Source: Rubrobacter taiwanensis
Lineage (GTDB): Bacteria > Actinomycetota > Rubrobacteria > Rubrobacterales > Rubrobacteraceae
Reading direction: 5' to 3'
Assembly: GCF_004337705.1 (NCBI RefSeq)
Contig: NZ_SKBU01000016.1
Location: 53,926 to 117,925, forward strand
DNA: 64,000 nt
How positions within the stretch are numbered: position 1 is the first letter of the stretch; the number at the start of each line of letters is the position of its first letter. The notes under the pieces were generated by a model. That model saw only the letters and a list, made by a program, of their open reading frames with translations, was not told the DNA's origin and did not search any database. Made by a program: the position numbers and the translations under genes. Of the stretch, positions 16,367 through 24,306 are shown in pieces.

Positions 16367-18745
16367 ATGTCTAGGTACGAGGCCCTGATCGAGCGGGCCG
16401 TCGCCGGGAGGCTGGGTCCGGAGGAGGTTCGCGAGCTGGCGCGGTTCGTGTGGGAGGAGCCTGCGCCGGCGGTGCGAGCGGCGGCCGGGGTGCGGGACCG
16501 CAGCTTCGGGCCGCGGGTCACCTATTCGCGCAAGGTCTTCATCCCGCTCACCAAGCTCTGCCGGGACAACTGCGGCTACTGCACCTTCGCCCGGTCCCCG
16601 CGCCCGGGGGAGCGGGCCTACCTGACCCCGGAGGAGGTGCTAAAGATAGCCCGGGCCGGGGTGGAGGCCGGCTGCAAGGAGGCGCTGTTCACGCTGGGAG
16701 ACAAGCCGGAGAAGCGGTACGGGGAGGCGCGCCGGGAGCTGCGCGAGCTGGGGTTTGAGACCACAATCGAGTATCTGGCGCACGTGTGCGGGCTCGTGCT
16801 GGAGGAGACGGGGCTGCTGCCGCATGCCAACCCGGGCGTGATGAGCGGGGACGAGATAGCGGAGCTGCGCCGGGCGGCCGTCTCGCAGGGAATCATGCTG
16901 GAGCAGGTCTCGGAACGGCTGCTCGGGAGGGGTATGGCGCACTGGGCCTCGCCGGACAAGGTGCCTGCGCGGCGGTTGGAGACGATAGAGGCGGCGGGCC
17001 GGCTGCGCGTACCCTTCACGACCGGGATGCTGATCGGGATCGGGGAGACTCCGGAGGAGCGGGGGGAGACGCTGCTCGCCATCCGGGAGCTGCACGAGCG
17101 GCACGGGCACATCCAGGAGTGCATCGTGCAGAACTTTAGGGCCAAGCCGGGCACGCGCATGGAGGGGGCACCGGAGCCTTCGGAGCGGGAGATGTTGGCG
17201 GCGATCGCGCTGGCGCGCCTCGTGCTGCCGCCGGAGGTCACGGTGCAGGCCCCGCCGAACCTGGCCGGCTCCGCCGCGAACGGCCCGCCCGCCTACACCC
17301 GCTATCTGGACGCGGGGATAAACGACTGGGGCGGCGTCTCTCCGGTCACGATAGACCACGTCAACCCGGAGCGTCCCTGGCCGCATCTGGACGAGCTGGA
17401 GCGGGCCACGGAGGAGAAGGGCTACCTGCTGCTGGAGCGGCTCGCGGTCTACCCCCGCTACGCGCTGGCGGCAAACGGCTGGGTGGATGGGCGGCTAGTT
17501 CCGCGCGTGCTGGCGGGTATAGACGCCGAGGGGTTCGCCCGGGTCGAGAAGTGGGCGCCGGGCGCGGCTGAGGGGCCGCCGCGGCAGGCGGTAGACGCCG
17601 TGCAGGGCCGGAGGCGGTCGCTGCAGCGGCCGGAGTTCGTGCGGGCGCTCGCCGCCGCCGGGGAGCGGGATCTCGCAGAGGAAGAGATAGCGCTGCTGTT
17701 CACGGCGCGGGGCAGCGAGCTGGCCGAGCTCTGCCGGGTTGCCGACGAGCTGCGGCGGGAGGTCAACGGCGAGGAGGTCACCTACGTCGTCAACCGGAAC
17801 ATCAACTACACCAACCAGTGCTACTTCCGGTGCGGCTTCTGCGCGTTCAGCAAAGGTCCGAAGTCGCTGAACCTGCGCGGGGAGCCGTACCTGCTCGACA
17901 CGGCCGAGGTCGCCCGGCGGGCCCGGGAGGCGTGGGAGCGGGGCGCCACGGAGGTGTGCATGGTCGGCGGCATCCACGGCCGGTTCACCGGCGAGAGCTA
18001 CCTGGACTATGTGCGGGCGGTCAAGGAGGCGGTACCCCGGATGCACGTCCACGCCTTCACCCCGCTGGAGGTGTGGCAGGGGGCGCAGACGCTCGGGATC
18101 TCCGTGCGGGAGTTCCTCATCCGGCTCAAGGAGGCCGGTCTGGACACGCTGCCGGGTACGGCGGCCGAGGTGCTGGACGACGAGGTGCGGGCCATCATCT
18201 GCCCGGATAAGGTGAACACGGCGCAGTGGGCTGAGGTTATGCGGACGGCGCACGAGATCGGGCTGCGGGCCACCACCACAATCATGTTCGGGCACGTGGA
18301 CGGTCCGGTGAACTGGGCCCGGCACCTGCTCGTGCTGCGCGACATCCAGCGTGACACCGGCGGGTTCACGGAGTTCATCCCGCTGCCGTTCGTGCACATG
18401 GGAGCCCCGATCTTCCTGCAGGGCCGCTCGCGATGCGGGCCTACCTTCGAGGAGACGGTCAAGATGCACGCGGTCGGCAGGATCGCGCTGCACGGCTACA
18501 TAGACAACGTGCAGGTCTCGTGGGTGAAGGTAGGGATCGAGGGCGCCAAGATCTGCCTGAACGCCGGCTGCAACGACCTGGGCGGCACGCTCATGAACGA
18601 GAGCATCTCGCGCGCGGCCGGGGCCAGCCACGGGCAGGAGATGCTGCCGGAGGAGCTGGAGCGGGCAATCCGCGAGATCGGGCGCATCCCGCGCCGCCGC
18701 AACACGCTCTACGGTGAGCCGCAGCGAACGTACGCCGCAGGCTAG
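16367..18745 (+). CDS. fbiC: FO synthase (CofG-CofH fusion), coenzyme F420 biosynthesis
   Basis: 792 residues with two radical-SAM domains: the N-terminal (CofG-like) half has the cluster motif CRDNCGYC near residue 65, and the C-terminal (CofH-like) half has CYFRCGFC near residue 485. The fusion is the actinobacterial FbiC arrangement. It joins tyrosine with 5-amino-6-ribitylamino-uracil to make 7,8-didemethyl-8-hydroxy-5-deazariboflavin, the F420 chromophore. ATG 16367 follows TCCGGGAG. It is monocistronic here and sits downstream of the Rrf2-type palindrome; both radical-SAM clusters would make its expression sensible to link to Fe-S status, but that is inference. Confidence 0.95.
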   Translation: MSRYEALIERAVAGRLGPEEVRELARFVWEEPAPAVRAAAGVRDRSFGPRVTYSRKVFIPLTKLCRDNCGYCTFARSPRPGERAYLTPEEVLKIARAGVEAGCKEALFTLGDKPEKRYGEARRELRELGFETTIEYLAHVCGLVLEETGLLPHANPGVMSGDEIAELRRAAVSQGIMLEQVSERLLGRGMAHWASPDKVPARRLETIEAAGRLRVPFTTGMLIGIGETPEERGETLLAIRELHERHGHIQECIVQNFRAKPGTRMEGAPEPSEREMLAAIALARLVLPPEVTVQAPPNLAGSAANGPPAYTRYLDAGINDWGGVSPVTIDHVNPERPWPHLDELERATEEKGYLLLERLAVYPRYALAANGWVDGRLVPRVLAGIDAEGFARVEKWAPGAAEGPPRQAVDAVQGRRRSLQRPEFVRALAAAGERDLAEEEIALLFTARGSELAELCRVADELRREVNGEEVTYVVNRNINYTNQCYFRCGFCAFSKGPKSLNLRGEPYLLDTAEVARRAREAWERGATEVCMVGGIHGRFTGESYLDYVRAVKEAVPRMHVHAFTPLEVWQGAQTLGISVREFLIRLKEAGLDTLPGTAAEVLDDEVRAIICPDKVNTAQWAEVMRTAHEIGLRATTTIMFGHVDGPVNWARHLLVLRDIQRDTGGFTEFIPLPFVHMGAPIFLQGRSRCGPTFEETVKMHAVGRIALHGYIDNVQVSWVKVGIEGAKICLNAGCNDLGGTLMNESISRAAGASHGQEMLPEELERAIREIGRIPRRRNTLYGEPQRTYAAG

Positions 18746-18973
18746 ATTCCTTATGATCCGGACCGGTGTCGAGGAGAGGGATCCCGGACCACGCTTTTGG
18801 GGATGGCCCCTTCGACTTCGAGCTGTGCGCTCCTTTGCAGCCCGAGCCTCTTACCTGGTGAGCGGAGACGAGGGCGTCCCCGGCATGGGAAACCCTCCGG
18901 TAGCAGTCCTCGCCCCGGTACAGTTCGTAAGACTCTGGCGGTCCCACCTCCTCTGAGACAACCCGAATCGTTG

Positions 18974-18990
18974 CCCCCGCCGGCGGCGGG
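18974..18990. terminator. GC-rich hairpin between convergent genes
   Basis: CCCCGCC / GGCGGGG stem with a 3-base loop lies between the ends of FO synthase (+) and the NYN gene (-, stop at 18992). No U-tract follows, so it may work only weakly. The rest of the gap (18746-18973) holds no gene I can support; a minus-strand frame stays open there but has no convincing start or family. Confidence 0.4.
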
Positions 18991-18991
18991 G

Positions 18992-19570
18992 TTACTCGGC
19001 CGCCGGACGGCCGGCCTTCAGCGCCGAGCGCGGCTCCTTGAACAGGCCCGGTATCTCCCCAAGATCTGTGTGCCGGTCGCAGATGTCTAGCAGAGCCTGC
19101 GAGGTGCACTGGGCGGCGCTTATCACCTCGACCCGGATGCCGCACTCGCTCTGGAGGTATTCGATCGCTTCGACATAGTCTCCGTCGCCGGAGACCAGCA
19201 CGTAGACGTCGGCGTGCGCGGCGAGACGCACCATGTCCATCACGATCCCCATGTCCCAGTCGCCCTTGTGCGAGACGCTCTTCTCCCCGTCGGGGCTTAA
19301 AGTCTCGTGCACGATCAGGGGCTTGGAGCGCACCTTGTAGCCGAAGCGGTTGAGGTTGTAGACGAACGAGCGGGCGCCGGGGGAGTCGTCCGACTCCTGC
19401 TTCTCGACGATATAGAAGGTAGCGCGCAGCAGTTCCCGGTCCTCCACCGCCGCCTCCAGCAGCCTCCCGTAGTCCAGCATGCCGCCCCGGTAGTAGCTCT
19501 TGATGGCGTGGTAGAGGTTGGAGCCGTCCACGAAGACGGCTACCCGCTGTGATCTTCCAGAGGATCTCAT
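18992..19570 (-). CDS. NYN-domain (LabA/DUF88) putative ribonuclease
   Basis: 192 residues. The PIN-like NYN fold is shown by VAVFVDGSNLYHA at the N-terminus (first acidic residue), KGDWDMGIVMDMV in the middle and VLVSGDGDYVEAIEYLQ (second acidic pair), ending with helix-rich residues. Family members are Mg-dependent RNases or nucleic-acid binding proteins; bacterial roles are mostly unknown. It is convergent to FO synthase and divergent from the STAS gene. ATG at 19570 follows no strong ribosome site in the short divergent region. Confidence 0.88.
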   Translation of the reverse strand: MRSSGRSQRVAVFVDGSNLYHAIKSYYRGGMLDYGRLLEAAVEDRELLRATFYIVEKQESDDSPGARSFVYNLNRFGYKVRSKPLIVHETLSPDGEKSVSHKGDWDMGIVMDMVRLAAHADVYVLVSGDGDYVEAIEYLQSECGIRVEVISAAQCTSQALLDICDRHTDLGEIPGLFKEPRSALKAGRPAAE

Positions 19571-19675
19571 GGCACAGATGTTAGCAGATAAGCCCGCTGC
19601 CGGAGCACGGGCCGCGATGGGGTAGAATCTGGCCCCTGCAGCCCCTATCTGAGGCTGACCCGCAGGAGGAGTAGA

Positions 19676-19735
19676 ATGTTTGCGATGAGAGATTGGGAGA
19701 ACAGGCTTGGACAGGGTATTCAGGTGCTACGTTGA
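19676..19735 (+). CDS. Possible 19-codon leader ORF overlapping the STAS start
   Basis: ATG 19676 follows an unusually strong AGGAGGAG ribosome site with ideal spacing and reads 19 codons (MFAMRDWENR...) to TGA 19733-19735, overlapping the TTG start of the STAS gene in another frame. It may be a leader that couples translation, or the strong ribosome site may be shared. Nothing else supports a functional peptide. Confidence 0.3.
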   Translation: MFAMRDWENRLGQGIQVLR

Positions 19736-20048
19736 GAGAGAGGCCGGGCACGCGGCCGTGGTCCCGCAGGGAGAGGTGGATCTGCAGACGGCGCCCGAGA
19801 TGCAGGCCTGCATCGAGGAGGCCTTCGAGGCCAGCCCGGTGGTCATCCTGGATATGAGCGGGATCGAGTTCATGGACTCCACGGCTCTGTCGGTCCTGAT
19901 CCGGGCCCGGAGTCAGCTGGGGTCCGGCCTCTCGCTGCGGCTCGCCGCCCCCTCTAAAGCCGCCAGGAGAATACTGGAGGTCACAGGGGCCGCCGACTAC
20001 TTCGACATCTACCCCTCCCGGGAGGAAGCCGCGAAAGGCGAGAGGTAG
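19707..20048 (+). CDS. STAS-domain anti-sigma factor antagonist
   Basis: 113 residues, a single STAS domain: VVPQGEVDLQTAP, VVILDMSGIEFMDSTALSVLIRA with the phosphorylatable Ser region (DST), and a C-terminal helix. Such proteins bind and are phosphorylated by anti-sigma kinases; none is encoded nearby. Start TTG 19707 is preceded by GGGAG; an out-of-frame ORF with a better ribosome site overlaps it. The ZIP transporter follows within a few bases of its stop, so the two probably share an mRNA. Confidence 0.88.
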   Translation: MDRVFRCYVEREAGHAAVVPQGEVDLQTAPEMQACIEEAFEASPVVILDMSGIEFMDSTALSVLIRARSQLGSGLSLRLAAPSKAARRILEVTGAADYFDIYPSREEAAKGER

Positions 20049-20096
20049 CCTCTGAACGAGCTCGCAGAGTATCTGGCTGCCCAGAACACGCTGGCC

Positions 20097-20849
20097 GTGG
20101 GCTTCCTGGCGAGCCTCGCCGCAGGGCTTATGACAGCGGCCGGAGCCCTGCCGGTGATCTTCTTCCGGGAGGTCTCCGCGAAGGTGCTGGACGGCTTTCT
20201 AGGCTTCGCCGCCGGGGTGATGCTCGCGGCCACCTCCTTCTCCCTGATCCTGCCCGGCATCGAGGCGGCCGGCGGCGGGGTCTACGCGGCTCTGGTCATG
20301 GCGGCCGGCATCCTGCTCGGCGCGCTGTTTCTAGACGCCTCAAACCGCTACCTCCCCCACCGCCACTTCCTGAAAGGCCGGGAGGGAGCCGGCGTAAGCC
20401 TGCAGCGGATCTGGCTCTTCATCTTCGCGATAACGCTGCACAACTTCCCCGAGGGGCTGGCCGTGGGGGTGGGCTTCGGCAGCGGAGATCCGGAGGGCAT
20501 ACTCAACGGGCTCACGCTCGCCGCAGGCATCGGGCTGCAGAACCTGCCCGAGGGCCTGGCCGTGGCAGCCGCGCTCGTGGGCCTGAAGTACGGCCTGCCG
20601 GCGGCTCTCGGTGTGGCGGCCCTGACGGGACTGGTGGAGCCGGTCGGCGGGCTTCTGGGCGTGGCGTTCGTGAACATCAGCGCGCCGCTTCTGCCCTGGG
20701 GCATGGCGTTCGCGGCGGGCGCGATGCTGTTCGTGATCTCGGACGAGATCATCCCCGAAACCCACCGCCGGGGGTTCGAGCGCATCGCCACCTTCGGGGT
20801 CATGATCGGGTTCGTCGTGATGATGTTCCTGGATATCACCCTCGGCTAG
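20097..20849 (+). CDS. ZIP-family metal transporter
   Basis: 250 residues from GTG 20097. About eight membrane segments; the TM4/TM5 metal site is visible as HNFPEGLAVG and NLPEGLAVA, and a cytosolic loop has LPHRHF. Typical ZIP proteins import Zn2+ or Mn2+. The GTG has no ribosome site and starts inside the first membrane helix. A CTG at 20052, four bases after the STAS stop and preceded by GAGAGG, would add 15 residues (NELAEYLAAQNTLA) that form the expected N-terminus; the true start may be that CTG. It could be part of the zinc-related group at 23-25 kb. Confidence 0.88.
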   Translation: MGFLASLAAGLMTAAGALPVIFFREVSAKVLDGFLGFAAGVMLAATSFSLILPGIEAAGGGVYAALVMAAGILLGALFLDASNRYLPHRHFLKGREGAGVSLQRIWLFIFAITLHNFPEGLAVGVGFGSGDPEGILNGLTLAAGIGLQNLPEGLAVAAALVGLKYGLPAALGVAALTGLVEPVGGLLGVAFVNISAPLLPWGMAFAAGAMLFVISDEIIPETHRRGFERIATFGVMIGFVVMMFLDITLG

Positions 20850-20858
20850 GGAGCCTCT

Positions 20859-20887
20859 CTGGCATCCTCCACCCCACACGTTACAAT
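20859..20887 (+). promoter_or_regulatory. Promoter of the CCA-adding enzyme gene (leaderless)
   Basis: CTGGCA (20859-20864), 17-bp spacer, TACAAT (20882-20887). Only eight bases separate the -10 box from GTG 20896, so the mRNA probably starts at the start codon. No ribosome site precedes the GTG. Confidence 0.55.
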
Positions 20888-20895
20888 CTAACCCC

Positions 20896-22425
20896 GTGAT
20901 ATCCGACACCAGAACAGTCCGGATCCCCGAACCCCTGCGGAGGCTGGGCGAGGCCTTCCGGCGGGAGGGTCACGAGCTCTACCTGGTCGGCGGCTACGTC
21001 CGGGATTACCTGAGGGGGAGCGGCAAGAAGAAGGATATAGACGCCGCCACCGGGGCCCGGCCGGAGGAGACGAAGCGCATCCTGCGCCCGCTCGCAGACT
21101 ACCTCTGGACGGTGGGCGAGAAGTTCGGGACCATCGGAGCGAAGGTCAACGGGTACTCCGTAGAGGTCACCACCTACCGCAGCGACCTCTATACGGCCGG
21201 CAGCCGCCACCCGGAGGTCTCCTTCGGAGAGAGCCTGGAAGAGGACCTGGCGCGGCGGGACTTCACGATCAACGCCCTGGCCGCCGACGCGGAGACGGGC
21301 GAGATCTCCGACCCTTTCGGCGGCCGCAAGGACCTGGAGCTCGGCGTGGTACGCGCCGTAGGGGAGCCTCTGGAGCGCATGCGCGACGACCCCTTGAGAA
21401 TGCTGCGGGCGGTGCGGTTCGAGATCACCCTCAGCACGCGGGAGCGCCCCTTCGCCATAGCCAGAGACCTGGAGGAGGCCATCCGCGAGAATGCCGGGTG
21501 GCTCAAGAGCATCTCGGCCGAGCGCATCCGGGACGAGTTCGAGCAGATACTGCTCTCCGAGAACGCGGCCCGGGGCCTGCGCTCGCTGGTGCGTCTGGGC
21601 CTGATGGGATACATCCTGCCGGAGTTTCTGGAGACGCTGGACGTCTCGCAGGAGACGGAGTTCCACCACAAGGACGTCTTCGAGCACACCCTGCTCGTGA
21701 TCGAAGGCACCCCCCAGGACCCGATCCTGCGCAAGGCGGCGCTCTTCCATGACATCGGCAAGCCCCGGACGCTCGTCTACGAGCACCGATGCACCTTCTG
21801 CGGGGCGAAGTCGCTGCTGAAGACGGCCGGAGAGGGCGAGTGCCCGGAGTGCGGCGGCCGCACGGTGCCAAAGAAGATACACTTCTACGGCCACGAGAAC
21901 GTCGGGGCCGGCATAGCGCGCCGGGCGATGAAGCGGCTGGCCTACCCGAAGGACGAGATAGATGCGGTGGCCCACCTCGTCGCCCACCACATGCGCCCGA
22001 TGAGCTACGCGGTAGGCCGCGACCCGTGGTCGGACTCGGCCGTGCGGCGCTTCATCCGGGACACGCACCTCTCGCGCGGCGACCGGGAGCTGGCGAACGT
22101 AGATATGCTGCTCGAGCTGGCCCGGGCGGACATCACGGGAGGGAACCCGCGGCGACGCAGGATGGCCGAGGCGTCCTGGCGCAGCCTGCGGGAGCGGGTG
22201 GATGAGATCCGGGCGCAGGACGAGATCGAGAAGCTGACAAGCCCCCTAGACGGCCACGAGCTTATGCGGCACTTCGGACGCGGGCCGGGACGGTGGATCA
22301 AGGAGGTCAAGAACTACCTGGAAGCCGAAGTCGTCGAGGGCCGGCTCGGCCAGGACGACAAGGAGCGCGCCTGGGAGCTGGCCGAAGAGTTCGTCCGCGA
22401 GCGGAGGCTCCTCGGCGAGGAGTAG
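20896..22425 (+). CDS. cca: CCA tRNA nucleotidyltransferase with zinc-ribbon insert in the HD domain
   Basis: 509 residues. Nucleotidyltransferase head: LVGGYVRD, the metal-binding KKDIDAAT, and RRDFTINALA (about 118). The neck with DPLRMLRAVRF follows. An HD domain begins at H285-D286 (LFHDIGKP) and continues with YGHENVG and VAHHM. Between them sits a compact CxxC-x13-CxxC zinc ribbon (C299, C302, C316, C319), not part of the standard enzyme. It builds or repairs tRNA 3' CCA, required because the tRNA-Ile gene here lacks CCA. GTG start fits a leaderless mRNA. The next gene follows by 10 bp. Confidence 0.9.
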   Translation: MISDTRTVRIPEPLRRLGEAFRREGHELYLVGGYVRDYLRGSGKKKDIDAATGARPEETKRILRPLADYLWTVGEKFGTIGAKVNGYSVEVTTYRSDLYTAGSRHPEVSFGESLEEDLARRDFTINALAADAETGEISDPFGGRKDLELGVVRAVGEPLERMRDDPLRMLRAVRFEITLSTRERPFAIARDLEEAIRENAGWLKSISAERIRDEFEQILLSENAARGLRSLVRLGLMGYILPEFLETLDVSQETEFHHKDVFEHTLLVIEGTPQDPILRKAALFHDIGKPRTLVYEHRCTFCGAKSLLKTAGEGECPECGGRTVPKKIHFYGHENVGAGIARRAMKRLAYPKDEIDAVAHLVAHHMRPMSYAVGRDPWSDSAVRRFIRDTHLSRGDRELANVDMLLELARADITGGNPRRRRMAEASWRSLRERVDEIRAQDEIEKLTSPLDGHELMRHFGRGPGRWIKEVKNYLEAEVVEGRLGQDDKERAWELAEEFVRERRLLGEE

Positions 22426-22435
22426 GGAGAGGCTG

Positions 22436-23308
22436 ATGGAAGACCCGCTCGTGTCCACGGAATGGCTCGCCAAACATCTGAACGACCCCGAAATCCGCCC
22501 CGTGGACATGCGCGGCTACGTGAAGCTTCAGAACGACCCGGAGCGCGGCACCCAGCGCGCCGAGTACACCGGAGCCCGCGAGGAGTACGAGAAGGCCCAC
22601 ATCCCCGGTGCAGTCTACGTGGACTGGACCCGGGACATCGTAGACCCGGAGGACCCGGTGCCGGTCCAGGTCGCGCCGCCGGAGCGCTTCGCGGAACTGA
22701 TGAGCAGCCTCGGCATCGGGGACGGCACCCTGGTCGTCGCCTACGACCACAAGGGCGACCAGTTCGCCACCCGCCTCTGGTGGGCGCTCATGTACTACGG
22801 CCACGACCGCGTCGCCGTCCTCGACGGCGGCTGGAACAAGTGGGTCTCCGAAGGCCGCCCGGTCACCGCCGCCCCGCCGGACGTCCATCCCGCGGCCTTC
22901 ACCCCGCACCCCCGCCCCGGGTGGCGCAAGACGGCCGGGGAGGTGCTGGCGGCGAGCGAGAGCGGGAGCGCCCTCATCCTGGACGCCCGCGACCGGGAGC
23001 AGTACACCGGCGAGCTGCGGCGCGGCAGGCGCGGCGGTCACATACCCGGCGCTAAGAACCTGCACTCGGCCGCCCTGCGCGACCCGGAGAACGGCACCTT
23101 CCGCCCCGTAGAAGAGCTGGAGCGGCTGGTGCGCGCGGCGGGAGTACCCGGGGACAGAGACCACCCCCTCATCGCCTACTGCAACGGCGGGGTCGCGGCC
23201 ACGGTAGACCTCTTCACCCTCTACAGGCTCGGCTACCGGAACCTGGCCAACTACGACGGCTCCTGGAACGAGTGGGGCCCGCGCGAAGACCTGCCGGCAG
23301 AGGAGTAG
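22436..23308 (+). CDS. Thiosulfate/3-mercaptopyruvate sulfurtransferase, second copy
   Basis: 290 residues, tandem rhodanese modules. The first contains VLDGGWNKW without a catalytic Cys; the second has the active-site loop YCNGGVAAT and ends with NYDGSWNEWG. Distantly related to the sulfurtransferase at 15305; its CNGGVAAT loop differs from CRIGERS there, so acceptor or donor preference is likely different. ATG 22436 is preceded by GGGAGAGG. It follows cca closely and is convergent to rpsN with no gap between stops. Confidence 0.9.
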   Translation: MEDPLVSTEWLAKHLNDPEIRPVDMRGYVKLQNDPERGTQRAEYTGAREEYEKAHIPGAVYVDWTRDIVDPEDPVPVQVAPPERFAELMSSLGIGDGTLVVAYDHKGDQFATRLWWALMYYGHDRVAVLDGGWNKWVSEGRPVTAAPPDVHPAAFTPHPRPGWRKTAGEVLAASESGSALILDARDREQYTGELRRGRRGGHIPGAKNLHSAALRDPENGTFRPVEELERLVRAAGVPGDRDHPLIAYCNGGVAATVDLFTLYRLGYRNLANYDGSWNEWGPREDLPAEE

Positions 23309-23614
23309 CTACCAGCTCGCCTTGCTGACGCCCGGGATCTCACCCCGGTGCGCCTTCTCCCGGAAGTTGATGCGCGAGAGACCGAACTTCCTGAAGTACC
23401 CCCGGCTCCTCCCGTCTATCCGATCCCGGTTGCGCACCCGGGTGGGCGATGAGTCCCGCGGCAGCCGCTGCAGAGCGAACATCGCCTCCCGGCGCTCCCC
23501 GAACGACAGGCCCGGATCGTCGAGCATCCGTTTAAGCTCCCGCCGGCGCTCAGCATACCGCGCCACAACCCGCTTGCGCCGCTCGTTCTTCGCTACCTTA
23601 GCCCTTCTCGCCAC
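23309..23614 (-). CDS. rpsN: 30S ribosomal protein S14, zinc-independent (C-minus) form
   Basis: 101 residues. The length, lack of any Cys, and the [33 protein letters not shown] core (positions about 53-82) mark the long, zinc-free S14, the alternative to the short CxxC form. In Actinobacteria and Bacillus the Cys-free copy is normally repressed by Zur and replaces the zinc protein during zinc shortage. The upstream AT-rich region has a Zur-box-like repeat. GTG start at 23614 with AAGGAGG. Confidence 0.93.
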   Translation of the reverse strand: MARRAKVAKNERRKRVVARYAERRRELKRMLDDPGLSFGERREAMFALQRLPRDSSPTRVRNRDRIDGRSRGYFRKFGLSRINFREKAHRGEIPGVSKASW

Positions 23615-23647
23615 CCGCCGATACCTCCTTTTCGATTTACTGCTATC

Positions 23648-23664
23648 AATAAAATGATTTTGTA
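23648..23664. promoter_or_regulatory. Zur-box-like inverted repeat upstream of rpsN
   Basis: AAAATGATTTT (23651-23661) is a perfect 5-bp inverted repeat about a central G and is identical to the core of the actinobacterial Zur box, though the outer TGA/TCA arms are not conserved. It lies in a strikingly AT-rich stretch (about 23635-23735) between rpsN and the divergent slyD-like/COG0523 pair. Zur control is inferred from this core and from the gene functions. Confidence 0.5.
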
Positions 23665-23804
23665 GACCCTAACCAGGTGGATTATCGTGCAATTATGGAT
23701 AACATACTATCAAATTATCAAATTCGCTAAGCGGTTGAAGGAGCGGTCCGGAGAGTGGCATGGCGGTCACGACCCCGTATTCTGAGCTGGAAGGAGTGGT
23801 GCGA

Positions 23805-24287
23805 TTGAAGGTCCGGCGAGACGCGGTGGTGAGGCTGGAGTACGTCCTGCGGGTGGACGGAGAGGTGGTGGATGAGACCCCGGAGGGAGAGCCCGTGGCG
23901 GTTCTGCACGGCCGCGCGAGCGGGCTGCCTCCGGGGCTTGAGAGTGTTCTGGAGGGGCGCGGGGTGGGACCGTTCGAGGCCCGGGTGCCGCCGGAGCTCG
24001 GTGCGGGAGAGCGCGACCCGGGGCTGGTCCTGATCGCGAGCCGGGAAGACTTCCCGCCGGGGGCTGTGCTGGAAGCGGGAGAGGAGTTCTACTTCGAGGG
24101 CGAGGGTGGGGAGGTCCGCCCGGCGCGGATAGTGGCGGTGGAAGGAGATCGCGTGCGGGTAGACGCCAACCCCGCTCTCGCGGGGAAAGTGTTGGAGTAT
24201 ACCGGCATCATCCATGAGGTGCGGGAGGCGACGCCGGAAGAGGTAGAGCATGGCCACGCCCACGGAGAAGGTGGCGTGCACCACTGA
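23805..24287 (+). CDS. SlyD-like FKBP peptidyl-prolyl isomerase with His-rich tail
   Basis: 160 residues from TTG 23805. FKBP/SlyD pattern: [16 protein letters not shown] at the N-terminus, [21 protein letters not shown] and [15 protein letters not shown], ending in the metal-binding tail [12 protein letters not shown]. SlyD proteins fold proline-containing segments and hold Ni or Zn for delivery. TTG is chosen because it gives the family N-terminus and has GGAAGGAG eight bases before it; an in-frame ATG at 23760 with GGAGAG would add 15 residues. Next to a COG0523 GTPase and Cys-free S14, it fits a zinc-economy role. Confidence 0.85.
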   Translation: MKVRRDAVVRLEYVLRVDGEVVDETPEGEPVAVLHGRASGLPPGLESVLEGRGVGPFEARVPPELGAGERDPGLVLIASREDFPPGAVLEAGEEFYFEGEGGEVRPARIVAVEGDRVRVDANPALAGKVLEYTGIIHEVREATPEEVEHGHAHGEGGVHH

Positions 24288-24306
24288 GATCGCGGAGGGT
24301 TCCCCA

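Noticed and set aside
18746..18973. Minus-strand open frame between FO synthase and the NYN gene (with SYELYRGEDCYRRV), possibly a gene remnant.
   Set aside because: No convincing start or ribosome site, mixed codon use, runs on antisense into FO synthase, and no family recognised.
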